From Halictus rubicundus (lineage: Eukaryota; Arthropoda; Insecta; Hymenoptera; Halictidae): a DNA stretch of 64,000 nucleotides. The translations under genes were made by a program, and so were the position numbers. Under the pieces are notes generated by a model, which was given only the letters and a program-made list of their open reading frames with translations, made no database searches and was not told where the DNA came from. Positions within the stretch are counted from its first letter, which is position 1, and each line of letters opens with the position of its first letter. The stretch spans positions 123,594 through 187,593 of the forward strand of contig NW_027488957.1 in NCBI RefSeq assembly GCF_050948215.1, in the 5' to 3' direction. Shown here piece after piece: positions 1 to 8,321 of the stretch.

Positions 1-3000
1 TATCCTGAATCCTATCCTATCCCGTATCCTATCCTATCCTATCCTATTCTATCCTGTATCCTATACTACCGTTTGTCCTATAATATCCTCTATCCTATAA
101 TATCCTCTATCCTGTCCAATCCTCTATCCTAGCTTATCCTCTATACTATCCTATCCTCTTTCCTATCCTATCCTCTATCGTATAATATCCTCTATCCTAT
201 CCAATCCTCTATCCTAGCCTATCCTCTATACTATCCTATCCTCTTTCCTATCCTATCCTCTATCCTATAATATCCTCTATCCTATCCAATCCTCTATCCT
301 AGTCTATCCTCTATACTATCCTATCCTCTTTCCTATCCTATCCTCTATCCTATTCTATCCTATATCCTATCCTATCCTCTATCCTATTGCATCCTCTATC
401 CTATCCCATCCTCTATCCTATCCTATCCTCTATCCTATCCTATCCTCTATTATATCCTATCCTCTATCCTATCCTCTTTCCTATCCTATCCTCTATCCTA
501 TAATATCCTCTATCCTATCCAATCCTCTATCCTAGCCTATACTCTATACTATCCTATCCTCTTTCCTATCCTATCCTCTATCCTATTCTATCCTATATCC
601 TATCCTCTATCCTATCCTATCCTCTATCCTATCCTATCCTCAAGCCTATCCTATCCCCTATCCTATCCTATCCTGTATCCTATAATATCGTCTATCCTAT
701 TCAATCCTCTATCCTATCCTATCCTCTATCCTATCCTATCCTCTATCCTATAATATCATATATCCTATCCTATCCTCTATCCTATAATATCATATATCCT
801 ATCCTATCCTATATCCTATCCTATCCTCTATCCTATCCTATCCTCTATCCTATCCTATCCTCTAGCCTATCCTATCCTCTATCCTATCCTATCCTCTATG
901 CTATCCTATCCTATCCTCTATCCTATCCTATCCTCTATCCTATCCTATCCTATCCTCAATCCTATCCTATCCTCTATCCTATCCAATCGTCTATCCTATA
1001 ATATCCTCTATCCTATCCTATCCTGAATGCTATTATGTATCCTATCCAATCCTCTATCCTATCCAATCCTCTATCCTATCCTATCCTCTATACTATCCTA
1101 TCCTCTTTCCTATCCTATCCTCTATCCTATTCTATCCTCTATCCTATCCTATCCTCTATCCTATTGTATCCTCTATCCTATCCCATCCTCTATCCTATCC
1201 ATTCCTCTATTCTATAATATCCTCTATCCTATCCAATCCTCTATCCTATCCTCTATCCTATCCTATCCTCTATCCTATCCTATCCTCTATCCTATCCTAT
1301 CATCTATCCTATCCTATCCTCTATCCTATCCTATCCTCTATCCTATCCTATCCTCTATCCTATTGTATCCTCTATTCTATCCCATCCTCTATCCTATCCT
1401 ATCCTCTATCCTATAATATCCTCTATCCTATCCTATCCTCTATCCTATCCAATCCCTTATCCTATCGCCAATCTTCTCCTACCCTCTATCCTATCCTATC
1501 CTCTATCCTATCCTATCCTCTATCCTATCCTATCCTCAATCTTATCCTATCCCATATCCTATCCTATCCTCTATCCTATTTCACTCCTCTATCCTATCCA
1601 ATCCCCTATCCTATCCTGAATCCTATCCTATCCCGTATCCTATCCTATCATTTCCTATTCTATCCTCTATCCTATACTACCGTTTGTCCTATCCTATCCT
1701 CTATCCTATCCTATCCTCTATCCTATAATATCATATATCCTACCCTATCCTCTATCCTATCCTATCCCGTATCCTATCCTGTCATTTCCTATTCTATCCT
1801 CGATCCTATACTACCGTTTGTCCTATCCTATCCTCTATCCTATCCTATCCTCTATCCTATAATATCATATATCCTACCCTATCCTCTATCCTATCCTATC
1901 CTCTATCCTATAATATCATATATCCTATCCTATCCTCTATCCTATAATATCATATATCCTATCCTATCCTATATCCTATCCTATCCTCTATCCTCAATCC
2001 TATCCTATCCTCTATCCTATCCAATCGTCTATCCTATAATATCCTCTATCCTATCCTATCCTGAATGCTATTATGTATCCTATCCAATCCTCTATCCTAT
2101 CCAATCCTCTATCCTATCCTATCCTCTATACTATCCTATCCTCTTTCCTATCCTATCCTCTATCCTATTCTATCCTCTATCCTATCCTATCCTCTATCCT
2201 ATTGTATCCTCTATCCTATCCTATCCTCTATCCTATCCTATCCTCTATCCTATCCTATCATCTATCCTATCCTATCCTCTATCCTATCCTATCCTCTATC
2301 CTATCCTATCCTCTACCCTAAAATATCCTCTATACTATCCAATCGTCTATCCTGTCCTCTATCCTATCCTCTATACTATCCTAACCTCTATCCTATAATA
2401 TCCTCTATCCTATCCTATCCTCTATCCTATCCAATCCCGTATCCTATCGTCTATCCTATCCTATCCTGTATCCTATCCAATCCCCTATCCTATCCTCTAT
2501 CCTATCCTATAATCTATCCTATCCTATCCTCTATCCTATCCTATCCTCTATCCTATCCTATCCTCTATCCTATCCTATCCTCAATCCTATCCTATACCCT
2601 ATCCTATCCTATCCTCTATCCTATTTCACTCATCTATCCTATCCAATCCCCTATCCTATCCTGAATCCTATCCTATCCCGTATCCTATCCTATCCTATCC
2701 TATTCTATCCTGTATCCTATACTACCGTTTGTCCTATCCTATCCTCTATCCTATAATATCCTCTATCCTATCCAATCCTCTATCCTAGCCTATCCTCTAT
2801 ACTATCCTATAATCTTTCCTATCCTATCCTCTATCCTATTCTATCCTATATCCTATCCTATCCTCTATCCTATCCTATCCTCTATCCTATCCTATCCTCT
2901 ATCCTATCCTATCCTCTATCCTATCCTATCCTCTATTATATCCTATCCTCTATCCTATCCTATCCTCTATCCTATACTATCCTCTATCCTATCCTATCCT

Positions 3001-4360
3001 CAATCCTATCCTATCCCCTATCCTATCCCATCCTCTATCCTATTTCACTCCTCTATCCTATCCAATCCCCTATCCTATCCTGAATCCTATCCTATCCCGT
3101 ATCCTATCCTATCCTATACTATTCTATCCTCTATCCTATACTACCGTTTGTCCTATCCTATCCTCTGTCCTATCCTATCCTCTATCCTATAATATCATAT
3201 ATCCTACCCTATCCTCAATCCTATCCTATCCTCTATCCTATCCAATCGTCTATCCTATAATATCCCCTATCCTATCCTATCCTGAATGCTATTATGTATC
3301 CTATCCAATCCTCTATCCTATCCAATCCTCTATCCTATCCTATCCTCTATACTATCCTATCCTCTTTCCTATCCTATCCTCTATCCTATTCTATCCTCTA
3401 TCCTATCCTATCCTCTATCCTATTGTATCCTCTATCCTATCCCATCCTCTATCCTATCCATTCCTCTATTCTATAATATCCTCTATCCTATCCAATCCTC
3501 TATCCTATCCTCTATCCTATCCTATCCTCTATCCTATCCTATCCTCTATCCTATCCTATCATCTATCCTATCCTATCCTCTATCCTATCCTATCCTCTAT
3601 CCTATCCTATCCTCTACCCTAAAATATCCTCTATACTATCCAATCGTCTATCCTGTCCTCTATCCTATCCTCTATACTATCCTAACCTCTATCCTATAAT
3701 ATCCTCTATCCTATCCTATCCTCTATCCAATCCAATCCCGTATCCTATCGTCTATCCTATCCTATCCTGTATCCTATCCAATCCCCTATCCTATCCTCTA
3801 TCCTATCCTATAATCTATCCTATCCTATCCTCTATCCTATCCTATCCTCTATCCTATCCTATCCTCAATCCTATCCTATACCCTATCCTATCCTATCCTG
3901 TATCCTATTTCACTCATCTATCCTATCCAATCCCCTATCCTATCCTGAATCCTATCCTATCCCGTATCCTATCCTATCCTATCCTATTCTATCCTGTATC
4001 CTATACTACCGTTTGTCCTATCCTATCCTCTATCCTATAATATCCTCTATCCTATCCAATCCTCTATCCTAGCCTATCCTCTATACTATCCTATCCTCTT
4101 TCCTATCCTATCCTCTATCCTATTCTATCCTATATCCTATCCTATCCTCTATCCTATTGCATCCTCTATCCTATCCCATCCTCTATCCTATCCTATGCTC
4201 TATCCTATCCTATCCTCTATTATATCCTATCCTCTATCCTATCCTATCCTCTATCCTATCCTATCCTCTATCCTATCCTATCCTCAATCCTATCCTATCC
4301 CCTATCCTATCCTATCCTCTACCCTATTTCACTCCTCTATCCTATCCAATCCCCTATCCT

Positions 4361-4364
<4 letters not shown>
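1..4364. repeat. 17-bp satellite array, domain A, left part
   Basis: This is degenerate tandem DNA built on the 17-bp unit (TATCC)3TC, with no gene. Many monomers are mutated into recognisable markers: GAATGCTATTATG at 1025, 2063 and 3284 (spacings 1038 and 1221 bp), TACCGTTTGTCC, ATATCATATATCC and TTTCACTCCTC. The same markers recur to the right of the retrotransposon up to about 43.5 kb, so the element split one continuous array. The + strand is open in all three frames for long stretches only because the monomer has no + strand stop codon in any frame. That is not evidence of coding. Confidence 0.95.
4351..4364. repeat. Target-site duplication, left copy (3' side of element)
   Basis: CCCCTATCCTATCC directly precedes the poly(T) tract. 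The same bases recur at 11184-11197 on the other side of the element. TATCCTATCC (10 bp) is unambiguous. The four leading C's cannot be told apart from an 11-C run at the element's 5' end, so the duplication is 10-14 bp. R1 elements are known for a 14-bp duplication, so 14 is plausible. Confidence 0.8.

Positions 4365-4398
<34 letters not shown>
4365..4398 (-). other. Poly(A) tail of the retrotransposon
   Basis: There are 34 uninterrupted T's on the + strand, which read as poly(A) at the 3' end of the minus-strand element. They directly abut satellite sequence. An unbroken tract this long points to a young insertion, because such tracts shrink and mutate quickly. I see no AATAAA just upstream; TATAAA occurs at about 4413-4418 on the minus strand. 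Confidence 0.95.
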
Positions 4399-4400
<2 letters not shown>

Positions 4401-4423
4401 CGTGAGCAAATGTTTTATACATA

Positions 4424-4449
4424 CCCCGGCTCCCTGGGGGAAGCCGGGG
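4424..4449 (-). other. 3'-terminal hairpin 1
   Basis: CCCCGGCT at 4424-4431 is the exact reverse complement of AGCCGGGG at 4442-4449, giving an 8-bp stem with a 10-nt loop. It ends only about 25 nt from the poly(A) tail, where a signal for RT recognition of the RNA would be expected. Confidence 0.65.
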
Positions 4450-4462
4450 TTATGTGGGATTC

Positions 4463-4488
4463 TCTCCGGGGGGCGGAGCCCCCGGAGA
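4463..4488 (-). other. 3'-terminal hairpin 2
   Basis: TCTCCGGGGG at 4463-4472 pairs perfectly with CCCCCGGAGA at 4479-4488, a 10-bp stem with a 6-nt loop. It sits 13 nt from hairpin 1, so the last 90 nt of the element RNA can form two adjacent stems. Confidence 0.65.
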
Positions 4489-4889
4489 CTACCCACTAAA
4501 ACCTCACGCCCACCTAAGCTAGACGGGAGGTGCCTGGATCACGCGAGTACTCAACAGGACACCCCCCAGCTATCATCATACCCCGGGGGAGGGGGTTAGC
4601 CTCCCCCACTGCCTACGCTATAAGACCCCGGGCGGAGGGACCCGCCCGGTGTCCCCATCCCTGGAGCCTTCGGATTGGGCTTCCCGAGCCCCAGCTCGGT
4701 CCACCCACAGCTCCCGGAGTCCTCGTGCCCCGCTCGGGGCCAGTGTCCCGAAGGAACCAGCCCCGGCCAGAGCAAGAGGACGCCGCCACCGGAAGGAAGG
4801 GCCGTCGGAGGCGCGATCCGGCACGCCCCGACCCTTCCTTTCCCCAAAAACCCCCCACGGTCCCCCTCCCCTATCGGGGGGAGGGGGGA

Positions 4890-4933
4890 CCGACACCCCC
4901 CACTAACCGGGAAACTATCCCGGGGGGTGTCGG
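4890..4933 (-). other. 12-bp hairpin just after the ORF2 stop
   Basis: CCGACACCCCCC at 4890-4901 is the exact reverse complement of GGGGGGTGTCGG at 4922-4933, with a 20-nt loop. It lies about 40 nt downstream of the ORF2 stop codon in the transcript. Function unknown. Confidence 0.65.
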
Positions 4934-4974
4934 CCAATCACGGGGGGACCTACGCTCCCCCCCGGGGGCCCGGG

Positions 4975-7900
4975 TCAGCTCGCACCCCGGGCCCCCAAAT
5001 TCAGCGCCCCCACAGGTGGGGGCGAAACAGGGCGCGGGGATACTCCCCGCGCCAAACCCCCTCCGCCCCCCACTCCCGGGGGCAATGGTTGACGCGGGGG
5101 AGACCCCCGCGCCCTCCCATCCCTCACCGCCCCCCTCGTGGGGGGCACACGCCGGCGCGGGGGTCGTCCCCGCGCCCACACCCTCCTCGCGGAGCCCGGG
5201 TCCCGTTCCCGGGCCCGCTCGGCGGCCTCCTTCTGCTTCATAACATCCTCGCAGAAGGAGGCCACCGCCTTCCACGACCCCACGCTGCCGACCATGTGGT
5301 CGACCACGGTCGGCAGCGCGAGGTCCCACCCTCCCACTGCGGCTCGCAGGACACGGCGCGGCCCGGCCCAAGCAGGGCACTCCTCCATGGTATGCCGCGC
5401 CGTGTCCACATCTTCGCCGCAGTGGTGGCACTGCGCAGTCGGCTCCCGCCCCATTCTGTGCAGGTACTCTCCGAAGCAACCGTGGCCGGAGAGCACCTGC
5501 GTGAGGCGGAAGGTCAACCTTCCCCGCCTCCTGCACCATATATAAAATATGGGCAGGAGGGCCCGGACAATCGGACGTGTGGAGGGCGTTAGCATCGCCC
5601 TCCACTCCGAAAGACTTTCCGTCCGGGCCTGGCGATTCTGGCCCTCGAGCTCCTCCTCCTCCTCGCGCGTGAGTTCCACCCCCGGCGGGCGGCGGAAGGA
5701 GCGGGCGATGTGGTATAGCTTCGCCCGCTCCGCCGCCACCACAGTGAAGGGTGGAATCACGGCGAGGAGTCCCGCCGCCTCGGTGGAGATGGTGCGGTAC
5801 CCCCGTATGACCCGCAAGGCCAGCCGCCGCCGCACTCTTTCAAAGAGCTTGCGGCTGGGCGTGCTGGCCTCGAGCGAGCGGTGCCATACGGGGGCCCCAT
5901 ACAGGGCTATAGACCGCACCACCTCCACATAGAGGCGGCGTACATTCAAATCCGGCCCCCCGACATTCGGCAGCAGCCGCGCCAATGCGGCTGCCGTCTT
6001 CTCTAGTCGGGGGGCGAGGAGCTCGAAGTGTCCATCGAATCGCCAGCGGCCGTCTATGATCAGGCCCAGGTACCTCATCCTGGGCCCGATCGCGACGGAG
6101 GTTTCAGCGACGCGAATCCACAGGTCCCGACCACGGGGTGGCCGCGGCGACCGAGACGATCCGTATAACCAGATCGCCTCGGTCTTTGCGGCGGCCACCG
6201 TCAGACCCATTCTGCGGATTCGCCCGACCACGCAGTCCAGGGCGGCCTCAGCAAGGTGCCTGGTCCTCCTCCAGTCCTCCCCCTCGGCATAAACCAGGGT
6301 GTCATCTGCATAACAGATGACACCCGTATCCGGGGGGAGGACAACCCGCAGCACCGCGTCGTACGCTAGGTTCCACAGGAGTGGCCCAAGGACCGACCCC
6401 TGTGGAACCCCGCGGTGCGTCTCCCTCGTATAAACCATGCCATACCGGCCGGTGAACACCACCTCCCTGTCGCGGAGATAGTCGCCGACCACTTCCCGGA
6501 GATAAGGGGGCACCTGGAAATGGTCCAGGGCCCCCATTATCTCCGACCAGGGCAGGGTGTTGAAAGCGTTGGATATGTCCAACGAAACAGCCATCAACAC
6601 CCCGCCCCGAGCGACAGCCCTTTCCCGGAGGAGGCGCAGACGCTCTAATGCGTCTATTGTAGAGCGCCCCCTCCGGAATCCATACTGGCTGTCGCTCAGG
6701 TCGGGACCACCCCGCGACAGGTGCTCGACGAGGCGGGCGGCAATTATTCTTTCGAATAGCTTGCCCGCCTCGTCGAGTAAACATACCGGCCGGTATGCAG
6801 AGGGAGACTCTGCGGGTTTCCCCTCCTTGTGGAGGAGAACCAGGCACGCTTGCTTCCAAACAGTGGGGAAGACTCCCCGGCGCAGGCTCGCGTCCATGAC
6901 GCTCCTGAACGCCGGGGCGAGGACCTCTATGGCTAAGACCATTACGCTCCCGGGAACCCCATCGGGGCCAGGGGCCTTCTTGCCCCCGGCCCGGAGCTCC
7001 CGGACGGCCCGGTCAAGCTCCAGCTCGGTGACCCGGAACTCGTCCGACCATCCCATGGTCGGACCTGGGGCGCGTACCCACCTCCCCTCCTCCGCGAGGG
7101 GGAAGAGGGTATCGATAACGCGCCCCAGAAGTTCCGGGTCCAACCTCTCCGTGACAGGGGACGCCCGGGGGCGGAGCTTCCCAAGCACCGCCTTATATGG
7201 GCGTCCCCACGGATCGTCACGGAGGGTGAGCAGGAGCTCGTCCCAGGCCCTGGCCTTAGCTGCGGCAATAGCTCGCTTGAGGGCCACGGCCGCCGATCTG
7301 TACTCCCTGTACAGCTCGGCGACCCTCGGCTCCGCGTCGCCGCCCAGGAAATGGCGGCGACGGGCGCGGGTGTACTGGCGGCGGGCACGGCCGGCCGAAC
7401 AACGGAGTTCGGCCAGCTCGCCCGACCACCAGTAAACGGTCTTTCTCGGGGGCTGAGCCTGGACCCGGGGCATCGCCACGTCACAAATCATTTGTAACGT
7501 GTCCCGAATCCAGGCCGCCCCCTCATTCACCCCGCGCTCCCTGGCCGAAGGCCAGGCGGAGCCGATAATCACGGCCCTCAACAGGTCCCCGTCTAGTCGC
7601 TTCAGCGCCCATCTTGGCGCTGAAGGGGTGCCACGTCGGAGGGGCGTGTCCAACGGCGGGTCCGAGACCACTGCCACGTCCATCAGGACGTAGCAGTGGT
7701 CCGACAAGGTCTCTCCATCCCAGACCCGCCAGTTGGACACACGGCGTGAGGCGGCGGCCGTCGCGAACGACACGTCAACAATCGACCAGCCGTTCCACCT
7801 CACGCACGTAGGCACGGAGCCCCGGTTTAATAACCGGAGCTCCATCCCCTCCGCCCAGTCTTCTAGGACTCCGCCTCGGGTGTTGGTCCTGGGGTTACCC

Positions 7901-8319
7901 CACGTGGTGGACCTCGCATTGAGGTCCCCCAGGACCAACACCGGACCGGCTATATATGGGGCTATCATCAGCCCCAGCCGGTCCAAAAACAACCCGAGTT
8001 CGGCGGAGTCGCAGCTGGGTGAGTTGTAGCACCCCACGACCAGAAGTCCTCCCCACTTCACTAAAATCATCCCCCTGCCCCGTTCGACCACGGAGCAGGG
8101 GGGTACACTCGCCGAATGGCGATCCCACCACATCGCCACGGAGCCGTCAAGGTCACCGGACCAGTGTGGATGGTCCGGGACCCTGTACGGCTCCGTGGCG
8201 ACGGCCAGGCCAACCCCCCACTCCGCCAGGCATTGGATCATCAGGTCCTGGGCCCGGCGGCAGTGGTTGAGGTTGGCCTGGAGTACCGGTAGAGGGGACC
8301 GGCGCGGAGTGTGGGCCAT
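4975..8319 (-). CDS. Retrotransposon ORF2: APE endonuclease / reverse transcriptase
   Basis: This 1114-residue protein nicks the target and copies the element RNA into DNA at the nick. The APE-type endonuclease (about 10-215) shows QANLNH (14-19), TEPYRVP (E43), GDLNARSTTWG (D132, N134) and SDH (D207, H208), the expected catalytic set. The RT (about 440-760) shows APGPDG (449-454), motif A with D581 in SLDISNAFN, the GVPQGSVLGP motif (637-646) and YADD (670-673, at 6301-6312). GYRTISTEA follows at about 840. A CX2CX8HX4C finger (C964, C967, H976, C981) lies near the end, as in R1-clade ORF2. The last 70 or so residues are Arg/Pro/Gly low complexity over repeated hairpins. The ATG (8317-8319) overlaps the ORF1 stop as TAATG, which fixes this start. 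No internal stop or missing catalytic residue was seen. Confidence 0.93.
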   Translation of the reverse strand: MAHTPRRSPLPVLQANLNHCRRAQDLMIQCLAEWGVGLAVATEPYRVPDHPHWSGDLDGSVAMWWDRHSASVPPCSVVERGRGMILVKWGGLLVVGCYNSPSCDSAELGLFLDRLGLMIAPYIAGPVLVLGDLNARSTTWGNPRTNTRGGVLEDWAEGMELRLLNRGSVPTCVRWNGWSIVDVSFATAAASRRVSNWRVWDGETLSDHCYVLMDVAVVSDPPLDTPLRRGTPSAPRWALKRLDGDLLRAVIIGSAWPSARERGVNEGAAWIRDTLQMICDVAMPRVQAQPPRKTVYWWSGELAELRCSAGRARRQYTRARRRHFLGGDAEPRVAELYREYRSAAVALKRAIAAAKARAWDELLLTLRDDPWGRPYKAVLGKLRPRASPVTERLDPELLGRVIDTLFPLAEEGRWVRAPGPTMGWSDEFRVTELELDRAVRELRAGGKKAPGPDGVPGSVMVLAIEVLAPAFRSVMDASLRRGVFPTVWKQACLVLLHKEGKPAESPSAYRPVCLLDEAGKLFERIIAARLVEHLSRGGPDLSDSQYGFRRGRSTIDALERLRLLRERAVARGGVLMAVSLDISNAFNTLPWSEIMGALDHFQVPPYLREVVGDYLRDREVVFTGRYGMVYTRETHRGVPQGSVLGPLLWNLAYDAVLRVVLPPDTGVICYADDTLVYAEGEDWRRTRHLAEAALDCVVGRIRRMGLTVAAAKTEAIWLYGSSRSPRPPRGRDLWIRVAETSVAIGPRMRYLGLIIDGRWRFDGHFELLAPRLEKTAAALARLLPNVGGPDLNVRRLYVEVVRSIALYGAPVWHRSLEASTPSRKLFERVRRRLALRVIRGYRTISTEAAGLLAVIPPFTVVAAERAKLYHIARSFRRPPGVELTREEEEELEGQNRQARTESLSEWRAMLTPSTRPIVRALLPIFYIWCRRRGRLTFRLTQVLSGHGCFGEYLHRMGREPTAQCHHCGEDVDTARHTMEECPAWAGPRRVLRAAVGGWDLALPTVVDHMVGSVGSWKAVASFCEDVMKQKEAAERARERDPGSARRVWARGRPPRRRVPPTRGAVRDGRARGSPPRQPLPPGVGGGGGLARGVSPRPVSPPPVGALNLGARGAS
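5005..5176 (-). repeat. Repeated GC hairpins at the ORF2 C-terminal end
   Basis: Near-identical inverted repeats recur about every 60-63 bp: GGCGCGGGGA with TCCCCGCGCC (5031-5053), GCGGGGG with CCCCCGC (5094-5110) and GGCGCGGGG with CCCCGCGCC (5154-5176). Smaller C-run/G-run stems lie between them, for example around 5005-5024 and 5129-5146. They underlie the repetitive ARGSPPR/ARGVSPR tail of ORF2. The layout suggests a structured tandem repeat read through by the ORF more than a folded protein domain. Confidence 0.6.
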
Positions 8320-8321
8320 TA
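8317..8321 (-). promoter_or_regulatory. TAATG stop-start overlap between ORF1 and ORF2
   Basis: On the minus strand the ORF1 stop TAA (8321-8319) and the ORF2 start ATG (8319-8317) share one base. The silkworm R1-clade element SART1 has the same UAAUG junction, reported to work by termination-reinitiation so that ORF2 is translated after ORF1. By analogy ORF2 here would be made at low level from the bicistronic RNA. Confidence 0.8.

Larger units (their letters stand above)
4399..4974 (-). other. 3' UTR of the retrotransposon
   Basis: About 576 nt lie between the ORF2 stop codon (4975-4977) and the poly(A). The region is GC-rich and full of perfect inverted repeats, three of which are listed separately. 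No ORF here resembles a protein; the open frames on both strands are low-complexity Pro, Gly and Arg shadows of the GC-rich sequence. In R1-clade relatives such as SART1, 3' UTR structure is recognised by the element's own RT. A similar role here is inference. Confidence 0.8.

Noticed and set aside
1..4364. CRISPR-like array of short repeats
   Set aside because: There are no unique spacers. The repeats are contiguous 17-bp monomers next to a eukaryotic retrotransposon.
4195..4599. Open frame running from satellite through the poly(T) into the element
   Set aside because: It crosses the insertion junction, and its phenylalanine run is just the poly(T). It cannot be an ancestral gene.
4675..5592. 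305-residue + strand open frame over the 3' UTR and ORF2 end
   Set aside because: It is antisense to the ORF2 C-terminal finger and 3' UTR, with Pro/Arg-rich composition expected from C-rich DNA.
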